From: Terriglobia bacterium | GTDB taxonomy: Bacteria > Acidobacteriota > Terriglobia > Terriglobales > Acidobacteriaceae | Direction: 5' to 3' | Assembly (NCBI GenBank): GCA_020073165.1 | Contig: JAIQFP010000018.1 | Span: 32,254 to 96,253 of the forward strand | Length of the DNA: 64,000 bases | Shown: positions 1 through 7,221 of the stretch, one piece after another | Position numbering within the stretch: position 1 is the first letter of the stretch | Layout of the letters: every line of letters starts with the position of its first letter | The notes under the pieces: generated by a model | Told to the model about the DNA's origin: nothing | What the model saw: the letters and a program-made list of their open reading frames with translations, nothing else | Database searches by the model: none | Translations under genes and position numbers: made by a program

Positions 1-56
1 GAGCGAGTAGCCAGTGGAACCTGGCCGGAGCGAAGCCGAAGGGACGCCGGCGCTAA

Positions 57-1424
57 ATGTTCAAGAAAATTCTGATTGCGAACCGCGGTGAGATCGCTCT
101 GCGGGTGATTTGTGCCTGCAAGGAGCTTGGCATTCGCACCGTGGCTATCTACAGCGAGGCCGATCGCAACTCACTGCCGGTGCGCTTTGCCGATGAGGCC
201 ATCTGCATTGGCCCGCCGCAGTTGGCGCAGAGCTACCTGAACATTCCCGCGGTCATCAGTGCCGCAGAGATCGCCAACGTGGACGCCATCCATCCCGGAT
301 ACGGGCTGCTTGCCGAGAACGCCAACTTCGCCGAGGTGGCGGAAACCTGCAACATCAAGTTCATCGGCCCGCCTCCGGAAATCACCCGCCTGATGGGAGA
401 AAAAGAAAAGGCGCGGGCGGCGATGAAAAAGGCGGGAGTGCCGATCCTACCGGGGTCGGAAGGCATTCTTGCCAATGAGGGCGAAGCGCTGGAGTGGGCG
501 CGGCAAGTGGGGTCCCCGGTGATCATCAAAGCCTCCGCCGGCGGCGGCGGGCGTGGCATGCGCATTGTGCGCAACGAGGAAGACCTGCCCGCCCTGTTCA
601 AGGCGGCGCAGTCCGAGGCCGCGGCCGCCTTCGGCAATGGCGACCTCTACATGGAGAAGTTCATCGAGCGGCCCCGGCACATCGAGTTCCAGATTCTCGC
701 CGACCAGTACGGCAACGTCGTCAGCCTGGGAGAACGCGAGTGCTCCATCCAGCGGCGCCATCAGAAGTTGCTGGAAGAGTCTCCCTCCACCCAGATGTCC
801 CCTGAGTTGCGCCAGCAAATCGGCGAAGTGCTCAGCCGTACACTGTCCGAAATTGGCTACGTGAATGCCGGCACCATCGAGTTCCTCATGGACGAGGACC
901 GGCGGCTGTATTTCATTGAGATGAACACACGTATCCAGGTGGAGCACCCGGTCACGGAAATGGTCACCGACGTGGACCTGGTCAAGAGCCAGATTCTGCT
1001 GGCCGCGGGCGAGCGCATGGAAACAGTTCTCCACGGGCCCATCGTGCATCGCGGCCACGCCATCGAGTGCCGCATCAATGCCGAGCATCCGGAAAAGTTC
1101 ACGCCCTCGGCAGGGAAGATTACGGCATTTCATCCGCCGGGCGGCACCGGTGTGCGCATTGACACCGCGGCCTACGCCGAGGGCACAATTCCTCCGTACT
1201 ATGATTCCCTGATCGCCAAGCTCATCGTGCGCGGCAAGGACCGTGAAGAAGCCGTCTCGCGCATGTCCCGGGCGCTGGAGATGTTCATTGTGGAGGGAAT
1301 TTATACCACCATCCCGCTGCACCGGAGAATTCTGGCCGATCCCGACTTCCGCGCCGGGAAGCTGGATACGACGTTCATTGAACGGTTCCTGGCGAAGAAC
1401 GAAAAAAACAAGCTGACGGCATAG
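57..1424 (+). CDS. accC: Acetyl-CoA carboxylase, biotin carboxylase subunit
   Basis: This is the biotin carboxylase of acetyl-CoA carboxylase, which uses ATP and bicarbonate to carboxylate biotin on the BCCP partner at the first step of fatty-acid synthesis. The 455-residue length is typical. The N-terminal Rossmann-like domain starts [12 protein letters not shown]. The ATP-grasp domain carries the glycine-rich loop [11 protein letters not shown] (about 161-171), and the active-site stretch [15 protein letters not shown] is intact. The usual partner accB would lie just outside the left edge. The next gene starts 12 bp downstream, so the two are probably co-transcribed. The assignment is secure; pyruvate or propionyl-CoA carboxylase subunits are less likely because there is no C-terminal extension. 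Confidence 0.96.
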   Translation: MFKKILIANRGEIALRVICACKELGIRTVAIYSEADRNSLPVRFADEAICIGPPQLAQSYLNIPAVISAAEIANVDAIHPGYGLLAENANFAEVAETCNIKFIGPPPEITRLMGEKEKARAAMKKAGVPILPGSEGILANEGEALEWARQVGSPVIIKASAGGGGRGMRIVRNEEDLPALFKAAQSEAAAAFGNGDLYMEKFIERPRHIEFQILADQYGNVVSLGERECSIQRRHQKLLEESPSTQMSPELRQQIGEVLSRTLSEIGYVNAGTIEFLMDEDRRLYFIEMNTRIQVEHPVTEMVTDVDLVKSQILLAAGERMETVLHGPIVHRGHAIECRINAEHPEKFTPSAGKITAFHPPGGTGVRIDTAAYAEGTIPPYYDSLIAKLIVRGKDREEAVSRMSRALEMFIVEGIYTTIPLHRRILADPDFRAGKLDTTFIERFLAKNEKNKLTA

Positions 1425-1435
1425 TCCCAAACAGA

Positions 1436-2128
1436 ATGGCCACATCGATCAAGACAATTGGCGATTTGCCGAAATTCCATGTTTTCGCGATGACTCCACC
1501 AGAGAGTCGAGGTGTCGCTTCTAATGATTTTGAGCTCTCGGGTGCTTTTGACCGGATGGAGGGTGTCAATGAAGGAAGTTGTTTTCTACTGACATCGGAC
1601 AAAGGTGTCTTGATTGGCTTATTTGGGGAGCTCCGGTTCCTGCAGATTGCCGAGAGAACAGCCATGTTTCACACGACCGAGGAATCCATGCCCGAGGTAC
1701 TTGGAAGGGAACTGACCTATCTGAAAGAGCCCTGGAAGCCGCACCACATTTGGATGGTCGATCCCAGGTGGACGTGGAAGCGGACGTTATACCAAGCGAA
1801 GGACGTCATTAGCAGAACGATAAGAGATAACAAAGTCAGCATCGTGGATGGCCAGGAAGTGTGGGATTGGATCGAGATCAAGAGATTGGCGGAGAAGGCC
1901 GGCGACTCAAGATACTATCCGGTCTTCCCGGACGGGCGAACCACACTACCACCGGCAGGGCCGGACGGCGTTATTAAGGGTGGCTGGGATCATGAGCACT
2001 GCGAGCTCTGCGAAGCCCATGTCGATGCGGGGAAATACGGATATGTCGATCCAGGGGAACACTGGGTCTGCGAAGCGTGTTATGGCAAGTATGTCGTGAA
2101 TCATGACCTTTCGTTCATGAATCCATGA
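1436..2128 (+). CDS. Unknown protein with C-terminal four-cysteine zinc ribbon
   Basis: This 230-residue protein is not recognised. There is no signal peptide or membrane segment, so it is probably cytoplasmic. The C-terminus (about 190-222) has CELC, about 20 residues, then CEAC, with His residues beside the first pair; this pattern suggests a structural zinc ribbon. The rest is rich in Trp and charged residues. It sits between accC (12 bp upstream) and thiE (its stop overlaps the thiE ATG), so it is translated within an operon. Its first 250 bp are much poorer in G+C than the neighbours: hand counts give 30/60 and 26/60 for lines 1501 and 1561, against 42/60 in accC at 541. This suggests recent acquisition. 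No convincing Shine-Dalgarno precedes the ATG. Confidence 0.8.
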   Translation: MATSIKTIGDLPKFHVFAMTPPESRGVASNDFELSGAFDRMEGVNEGSCFLLTSDKGVLIGLFGELRFLQIAERTAMFHTTEESMPEVLGRELTYLKEPWKPHHIWMVDPRWTWKRTLYQAKDVISRTIRDNKVSIVDGQEVWDWIEIKRLAEKAGDSRYYPVFPDGRTTLPPAGPDGVIKGGWDHEHCELCEAHVDAGKYGYVDPGEHWVCEACYGKYVVNHDLSFMNP

Positions 2129-2739
2129 ATCGCTTACCTCGCCTTTACCCTATCCTTGACACATCGTGTTTTCCTGATCCAGAAGCGCTTCTTCTGGCGG
2201 CCGAGGAGTTGGTTGCGGCCGGGGTCACCCTGCTGCAATACCGCAACAAGACCGGCAATGCCCGCCAGATGCTGGATCAGGCGCTGGAGTTGAGACGCCG
2301 GCTCGGCAGTTCCGTCAAACTCATCATGAACGACCGCGCCGATCTGTGCTTGGCAGCAACATTCGATGGGGTGCACGTTGGGCAGGACGATTTGTCGTCG
2401 GAAGGGGCCAGAAAAGTGATTGGCGAAGGGCTGTGGCTGGGGGTTTCCACCCACAATCCGGAGCAGGTTTCGGAGGCAGACAGAACCTCCGCGGACTACC
2501 TCGCAATCGGGCCTGTCTTTGCGACCTCCAGCAAGGTCAATCCTGATCCCGTCATCGGCCTCGAAGGGGTGCGCCGCGCTCGGGCCCTGACCCGCAAACC
2601 GCTGGTGGCGATTGGCGGGATCACCCGGGCGAATTGCGGGTCGGTCATTGACGCGGGAGCTGACTCCGTGGCAGTGATATCCGACTTGGTACACGAGCCT
2701 CGCAAATCAGCAGAGGAATTTTTGCGGATATTGCGGTAA
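2125..2739 (+). CDS. thiE: Thiamine-phosphate synthase
   Basis: ThiE joins HMP-pyrophosphate and thiazole phosphate to give thiamine monophosphate. The 204-residue TIM barrel is of normal length. It has the pyrophosphate-binding and substrate motifs of the family: LLQYRNK near residue 35, MNDRADLCLA and GVHVGQDDL in the middle, GPVFATSSK for thiazole phosphate binding, and AIGGI followed by GADSVAVIS at the C-terminal phosphate site. The ATG overlaps the stop of the preceding gene (ATGA), showing translational coupling. No other thiamine genes are in view. TenI-like proteins share the fold, but the HMP-PP residues favour ThiE. Confidence 0.93.
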   Translation: MNRLPRLYPILDTSCFPDPEALLLAAEELVAAGVTLLQYRNKTGNARQMLDQALELRRRLGSSVKLIMNDRADLCLAATFDGVHVGQDDLSSEGARKVIGEGLWLGVSTHNPEQVSEADRTSADYLAIGPVFATSSKVNPDPVIGLEGVRRARALTRKPLVAIGGITRANCGSVIDAGADSVAVISDLVHEPRKSAEEFLRILR

Positions 2740-2768
2740 AGTCATGAGACCCTGAACGTGCCACGGTT

Positions 2769-2788
2769 CGCGGACAAGAGTGTCCGCG
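2769..2788. repeat. Perfect hairpin repeat, CGCGGACA / TGTCCGCG
   Basis: CGCGGACA and TGTCCGCG form a perfect 8-bp stem around a 4-base AGAG loop, in the gap between thiE and the first APC permease. The flanks also carry CCAC/GTGCCAC-type sequence. From memory, hairpins of this type are scattered between genes in acidobacterial genomes and give spurious reading frames containing WRGHSCPRT; such a frame is present here on the minus strand. There is no T-run, so it is not a normal terminator. Confidence 0.7.
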
Positions 2789-2809
2789 CCACACAACCTT
2801 AGGAGACTC

Positions 2810-4399
2810 GTGAGCACCGAGACGAAGCCCCCTACTCCGGTCACGGCGGTTAGTGACTGGGAAATCCATAGTCATCAGGATGCGGAACTCATCAAAGGCT
2901 TGGGTCTGACCAGCGCCACCATGCTGGTGATGGGTTCCATGATCGGCTCCGGCATCTTCATTGTGTCGGCTGAGATCGCCCGCGAGGTGGATTCTCCGGC
3001 GTTGCTGATCCTGGCGTGGGTGGTCACCGGGTTCATGACTATCGTGGGCGCCCTGAGCTACGGGGAACTGGCCGCCATGATGCCGCGCGCCGGCGGCCAG
3101 TATGTTTACCTGCGGGAGGCGCTGGGACCGCTCTGGGGATTCTTGTACGGCTGGACGCTGTTCCTGGTGATCCAGACCGGCACGATCGCTGCGGTGGGCG
3201 TGGCCTTCGGCAAGTTCCTCGGCATCTTTGTTCCTTCCATCTCCTCCTCGAACTGGATTCTGCATTTCTGGAAGGTGCCGCGCATCCCTATCGGCCCCAT
3301 GGTTCTGGGAAATATGGACGTGGGGCTCAACACCCAGAACCTGGTCGCGATCATTGTGGTCGTGCTGCTGTCGGTGATCAACATCTTCGGGATCAAGACA
3401 GGCGCCTTCATCCAGAACATTTTCACCTTTGCCAAAGCGTCAGCGCTGTTCGGGTTGGTGCTGCTAGGGTTGTTTATCGGACGCAACGCGCAAGCGCTGG
3501 CGGCGAACTTCCACGGAAATTTCTGGCACAACGCGGGATTGGGCGCGCAGCATGCGGTGCAGGTCGGAGTGGGCGGGCCCATGGTGATGGTGGGCACGCT
3601 GACCATTCTGGCCGTAGCCCAGGTGGGGTCCTTGTTCTCCGCCGACGCCTGGAACAATGTGACTTTCACGGCCGGTGAAGTGAAGAATCCCCATCGCAAC
3701 CTGCCCCTGTCGCTGGCCATGGGAACGGGCTTTGTGATTGCCCTCTACATCGGCTGCAATTTCATCTACCTCAATGTGCTGCCGCTCGATGGCGTGGCCC
3801 ACGGCGCGACGATTCTGGAGCGAGGTATCAAGTATGCCACCGAAGATCGTGTGGCCACCGCGGTCCTGACCCAGATGTTCGGCGCGCTGGGCGGCTTTCT
3901 GATGGCCGCCGCCATCATGATCTCCGGCTTCGGCTGCAACAACGGCTTGATTCTGTCAGGTGCGCGCGTTTACTACGCCATGGCTAAGGACGGTCTGTTC
4001 TTCCGCAAGGTCGCCAAACTGCATCCTAGGTACAAGACGCCCGCGGTTTCGCTGATGGTACAGATGGTATGGACCTGCGTGCTGTGCATCTCGGGTACCT
4101 ACGGGCAGTTGCTGGACTACATCGTCTTCGCTGTGCTGGTGTTCTACATCCTTACGATTGTCGGGCTATTTGTACTGCGGCGGACGCATCCGGAGGCAGA
4201 ACGGCCTTATCGCGCCATCGGCTACCCGGTGCTGCCTGCCATTTACATCGTCATGGCATTGTTTATTGATGTCGTGTTATTACGCTACAAACCGCAGTAC
4301 ACTTGGCCGGGCCTGATTATCGTACTGGTGGGGATTCCCGTGTATTACCTGTGGTCGCGGCGCTCGGGTGCGGTGACGGCAGGAACGACCGTTTCATAA
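2810..4399 (+). CDS. APC-superfamily amino acid permease (first of two)
   Basis: This is an inner-membrane amino acid transporter of about 529 residues with roughly 12-13 hydrophobic segments. TM1 carries the APC substrate-site motif (MGSMIGSGIF), followed by the conserved YGELAAMMPRAGGQY region. I place the start at GTG 2810 because AGGAG lies at 2801-2805; the longer frame from GTG 2780 begins inside the hairpin repeat and lacks a ribosome site. It resembles the LAT/basic amino acid-polyamine branch, but the substrate cannot be read from sequence. It is followed 21 bp later by a second, different APC permease, so the two are probably co-transcribed. Confidence 0.87.
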   Translation: MSTETKPPTPVTAVSDWEIHSHQDAELIKGLGLTSATMLVMGSMIGSGIFIVSAEIAREVDSPALLILAWVVTGFMTIVGALSYGELAAMMPRAGGQYVYLREALGPLWGFLYGWTLFLVIQTGTIAAVGVAFGKFLGIFVPSISSSNWILHFWKVPRIPIGPMVLGNMDVGLNTQNLVAIIVVVLLSVINIFGIKTGAFIQNIFTFAKASALFGLVLLGLFIGRNAQALAANFHGNFWHNAGLGAQHAVQVGVGGPMVMVGTLTILAVAQVGSLFSADAWNNVTFTAGEVKNPHRNLPLSLAMGTGFVIALYIGCNFIYLNVLPLDGVAHGATILERGIKYATEDRVATAVLTQMFGALGGFLMAAAIMISGFGCNNGLILSGARVYYAMAKDGLFFRKVAKLHPRYKTPAVSLMVQMVWTCVLCISGTYGQLLDYIVFAVLVFYILTIVGLFVLRRTHPEAERPYRAIGYPVLPAIYIVMALFIDVVLLRYKPQYTWPGLIIVLVGIPVYYLWSRRSGAVTAGTTVS

Positions 4400-4420
4400 T
4401 CTTAAGGAGAAACCAATCGG

Positions 4421-5992
4421 ATGGCCAACCTTCTGGCAACCAAACCGCTGGACATGATCCTGACCGAGTCGAGGGAAGAAGGGGAACACTCCCTTAAGCG
4501 CGCCCTCGGTCCCACCAACCTCATCACCCTGGGAATCGGGGCCATCATCGGCGCAGGAATTTTCGTGCTAACCGGGGCTGCGGCCGCTCAGTACGCGGGT
4601 CCGGCGATTGTGCTCTCTTTCGTTCTTGCCGGTATTGCCTGTGCCTTTGCCGGACTGTGCTATTCCGAGTTTGCGTCGCTGATTCCTATCGCTGGTTCCG
4701 CCTACACTTACGGGTATGCGACGCTGGGCGAAATTTTTGCCTGGATCATCGGCTGGGACCTGATTCTGGAATATGCCTTCGGGGCCGCCACCGTGGCCTC
4801 CGGCTGGAGCGGCTACGTTAACTCCTTCCTGCAGGATTTCGGGATTCACATTCCACCCTCGCTGACCGCCACCCCGGGGACCGACATGGTGATGTACAAC
4901 GGGCGCTGGGAGCGTCTGGCAACCATCCTGCCGACCCTGAAGGCACACGCGGTCGATCCTTCCACGCTGCAGCATGTGCAGGGCAGCTTCAATTTGGTGG
5001 CGTTCGTGGCGATTTGCCTGGTCACGCTGGTGCTGGTCATTGGCATCAAGGAGTCCGCCAACCTGAACTCGGGGATCGTGATCGTCAAAGTGGCCATCGT
5101 GCTGACCTTCATCGGCATCGCGACCATCTTCGTGTTGCACGACCCCGCTGCGGCAACCAAGAACTGGACACCGTTCATTCCGCCGAACACGGGCGAATTT
5201 GGACACTATGGATGGTCTGGAATCGCCCGCGGCGCAGCGGTAATTTTCTTTGCTTACATCGGGTTTGATGCGGTCTCCACGGCGGCCCAGGAAGCCAAGA
5301 ACCCGCAGCGCGATATGCCCATCGGGATTCTGGGATCGCTGGTAATCTGCACCATCCTCTACATTCTGGTTTCCGGATTGCTGACCGGCGTGGTTTCCTA
5401 CACCACGCTCAATGTGCCCGATCCGGTTGCGGTCGGGATCGACCATACCGGGGTGCGCTGGGGCAGCATTCTGGTGAAGGTGGGAGCGATTGCCGGCCTG
5501 GGCAGCGTCATGCTGGTGATGCTCCTGGGGCAATCGCGCGTCTTCTTTTCCATGTCGCGCGATGGGTTGCTGCCCCAGTGGGCTGGCGCCGTGCACCCGC
5601 GCTTCCGCACTCCCTGGATCTCCAGCATCCTCGTGGGCATCTTCGTGGCGATTTTCGCTTCGCTCATCCCCATTGGGATTTTGGGCGAACTGGTGAGCAT
5701 CGGCACCCTGCTGGCTTTCGTCATCGTCTGCGCCGGGGTCTGGATTCTGCGCGCGCGGCGGCCGGAACTGCATCGTCCCTTCAAAACCCCATGGGTACCG
5801 TTTGTGCCGATCATGGGGATACTGATTTCCGGTCTGATGATGGCCAGCCTGCCGCTCGACACTTGGTTGCGGCTGATCATCTGGCTCATCATCGGCATGG
5901 CCATTTACTTGGGCTATGGACGGTACCACAGCCGGGTGCAGGCAGCCGTGAGCGCCCCGGAGCCCAAGACTCCGAAAGTAATGGCGGACTGA
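4421..5992 (+). CDS. APC-superfamily amino acid permease (second of two)
   Basis: A 523-residue inner-membrane transporter with about 12 hydrophobic segments. TM1 carries GIGAIIGAGIFVLTG, followed by CYSEFASLIPIAGSAYTY, the signature of the cationic amino acid transporter (CAT/YfnA-like) group. A family-typical loop of about 60 residues lies between TM3 and TM4. AAGGAG at about 4403-4408 precedes the ATG by a somewhat long gap. It is not a recent copy of the upstream permease: the two share only the fold and short motifs. A strong terminator follows directly, ending the operon. Substrate is unknown; a neutral or cationic amino acid is likely. Confidence 0.9.
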   Translation: MANLLATKPLDMILTESREEGEHSLKRALGPTNLITLGIGAIIGAGIFVLTGAAAAQYAGPAIVLSFVLAGIACAFAGLCYSEFASLIPIAGSAYTYGYATLGEIFAWIIGWDLILEYAFGAATVASGWSGYVNSFLQDFGIHIPPSLTATPGTDMVMYNGRWERLATILPTLKAHAVDPSTLQHVQGSFNLVAFVAICLVTLVLVIGIKESANLNSGIVIVKVAIVLTFIGIATIFVLHDPAAATKNWTPFIPPNTGEFGHYGWSGIARGAAVIFFAYIGFDAVSTAAQEAKNPQRDMPIGILGSLVICTILYILVSGLLTGVVSYTTLNVPDPVAVGIDHTGVRWGSILVKVGAIAGLGSVMLVMLLGQSRVFFSMSRDGLLPQWAGAVHPRFRTPWISSILVGIFVAIFASLIPIGILGELVSIGTLLAFVIVCAGVWILRARRPELHRPFKTPWVPFVPIMGILISGLMMASLPLDTWLRLIIWLIIGMAIYLGYGRYHSRVQAAVSAPEPKTPKVMAD

Positions 5993-6011
5993 ATTCCCGC
6001 GATTGTTTTCT

Positions 6012-6044
6012 AAGGCCTTCCGCAAATACGCGGAGGGCCTTTTT
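6012..6044 (+). terminator. Rho-independent terminator after the APC permeases
   Basis: AAGGCCTTCCGC and GCGGAGGGCCTT form a 12-bp stem (one G-U pair) around a 6-base loop, followed directly by a run of T. It lies 20 bp past the permease stop and in the correct orientation. Confidence 0.9.
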
Positions 6045-6101
6045 GTTCTATAGTCGTCAGCGAGTCGTGGGTCTTTCGTCCTTGGGTGTTGGCAGGATTC
6101 A

Positions 6102-6136
6102 GGCCAACGACGAACGGCCAGCGGCCAGCGACCAGC
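6102..6136 (+). repeat. Degenerate 7-bp tandem repeat abutting the channel gene
   Basis: Five heptamers run without gaps up to the ATG at 6137: GGCCAAC, GACGAAC, GGCCAGC, GGCCAGC, GACCAGC. Upstream (about 6064-6093) heptamers of the complementary type occur (GTCGTGG, GTCTTTC, GTCCTTG, GGTGTTG), and GTTGGC / GCCAAC can pair across the centre. It therefore looks like an inverted pair of short heptamer arrays occupying the 5' region of the next gene. Function is unknown. Confidence 0.6.
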
Positions 6137-7135
6137 ATGAACGCTTTTCGCCACCTCCGCCTGATTGGTCTCGCTCTGGTCGGCGTGATGCTCGTCGGGA
6201 CCGCAGGCTATCACTTCATTGAAGGCTGGCCCTGGTTTGACGGCTTCTACATGGTGATCACCACACTGACCACCATCGGCTACCAGGAGACCCATCCGCT
6301 CTCCCACGCCGGGCGGGTGTTCAATGTCTTTCTCATCTTCACCGGGGTTGCCCTGGTTTTTCTCTCCATCGGGACGCTGACCCAGGCTTTGCTAGAATTC
6401 GAACTGCGGAGCTTCTTCGGAAGGCGGCGCATGGAACGCGACATCGAGCGGCTCACCGGTCACTACATCATCTGCGGCGCCGGGCGCGTGGGACGCAGCG
6501 CAGCCCGCGAACTGGCGCGCAAGCCGGTGCCGTTCGTGATGATCGAACAAAGCGAAACCAAGGCCGCGCGCTACGGCGGCGAATGGCTGACCATGATCGG
6601 CGACGCCACCCAGGAGCAGACGCTGCGCGAGGCGCATATCGAGCGCGCCCGCGGGTTGGTGGCCGCCACCACCACCGATGCAACCAATCTGTATATCGTT
6701 CTGACCGCGCGTGGACTGAATCCAAAGCTCCGAATTATCGCCCGCGCCAGCGAAGACGACGCGGAAAAACATTTGCTCACCGCCGGTGCGGACTCGGTGG
6801 TATCGCCGTATCATTTCGCCGGGCAGCGCATTGCGCAATCCTTCCTGCGGCCACATGTGGTCAGCTTCCTGGATACGGCCACCACCCACTTGGGTATGGA
6901 CCTGGAGATCGGCGAGATCTGCGTGGGGAGGGACTCGTCGTTTGCCGGCAAAACCATTGAAACTTCGCACATCCGCCAGGACCGAGGTGTGATCATCCTG
7001 GCCATCAAGCGTGTGGACGGTATGCACTTCAGCCCTTCTCCCGAAGACCGCATCGAGCCCGGCGATTACCTGATCGCCATGGGCGAACCTTCCCAACTGC
7101 GACAACTGGAACAGATGGCAACGGCGCGGGCATGA
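6137..7135 (+). CDS. TrkA/RCK-type potassium channel protein with altered filter
   Basis: A 332-residue two-TM channel subunit with a cytoplasmic gating ring. TM1 lies near residues 8-27, the pore loop near 34-50 and TM2 near 56-80. A TrkA-N (RCK) Rossmann domain with GAGRVGRSA follows from about 110, and a TrkA-C domain lies at about 240-325. The filter reads TTIGYQE where canonical channels have TxGYGD/E, so the second filter glycine is replaced by Gln. ATG 6137 is chosen because the homologous sequence begins there; the longer frame would run through the heptamer repeat. No clear ribosome site is visible. Ion transport is likely, but strict K+ selectivity is uncertain. Confidence 0.87.
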   Translation: MNAFRHLRLIGLALVGVMLVGTAGYHFIEGWPWFDGFYMVITTLTTIGYQETHPLSHAGRVFNVFLIFTGVALVFLSIGTLTQALLEFELRSFFGRRRMERDIERLTGHYIICGAGRVGRSAARELARKPVPFVMIEQSETKAARYGGEWLTMIGDATQEQTLREAHIERARGLVAATTTDATNLYIVLTARGLNPKLRIIARASEDDAEKHLLTAGADSVVSPYHFAGQRIAQSFLRPHVVSFLDTATTHLGMDLEIGEICVGRDSSFAGKTIETSHIRQDRGVIILAIKRVDGMHFSPSPEDRIEPGDYLIAMGEPSQLRQLEQMATARA

Positions 7136-7221
7136 AGATCCTCATCGCCAGCACCTGTGGGGACGGGCGCCTCGCCCGTCCAACCGAGCGAAGCGAGGCC
7201 CCCGGGATTACTCCCAAATGA
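7132..7221 (+). pseudogene. Possible 5' remnant of an rdgB-like gene cut by a hairpin repeat
   Basis: An ATG at 7132 overlaps the stop of the channel gene (ATGA) and opens a frame starting MKILIAST. That resembles the N-terminus of RdgB/HAM1 purine-NTP pyrophosphatases (typically ...ASTNPGKLRE). After eight residues the frame runs into the GGACGGGCG / CGCCCGTCC hairpin, loses all resemblance, and stops at 7219-7221 overlapping the next gene's ATG. The match is too short to be certain; it may equally be a chance leader peptide. Confidence 0.22.
7161..7181. repeat. Perfect hairpin repeat, GGACGGGCG / CGCCCGTCC
   Basis: A perfect 9-bp stem with a CCT loop, followed by CAACCGAGCGAAGCGAGG. It sits between the channel gene and nnr. 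It has the same hairpin-in-a-gap character as the element at 2769 but a different sequence. There is no T-run. From memory, this is a second dispersed hairpin family of Acidobacteria and related phyla. Confidence 0.65.

Noticed and set aside
1..56. Possible C-terminal tail of accB ending at TAA 54-56
   Set aside because: A frame is open to that stop, but its translation is Arg/Lys/Gly-rich and unlike the end of a biotin carrier protein. The segment GAGCGAAGCCGAAGGGACG looks like intergenic repeat sequence.
4568..6307. A 579-codon open frame on the minus strand
   Set aside because: It lies opposite the second APC permease, the terminator and the channel gene, and has a low-complexity His/Asp/Gln/Arg-rich composition without any domain. 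It is an antisense shadow of high-G+C coding sequence.
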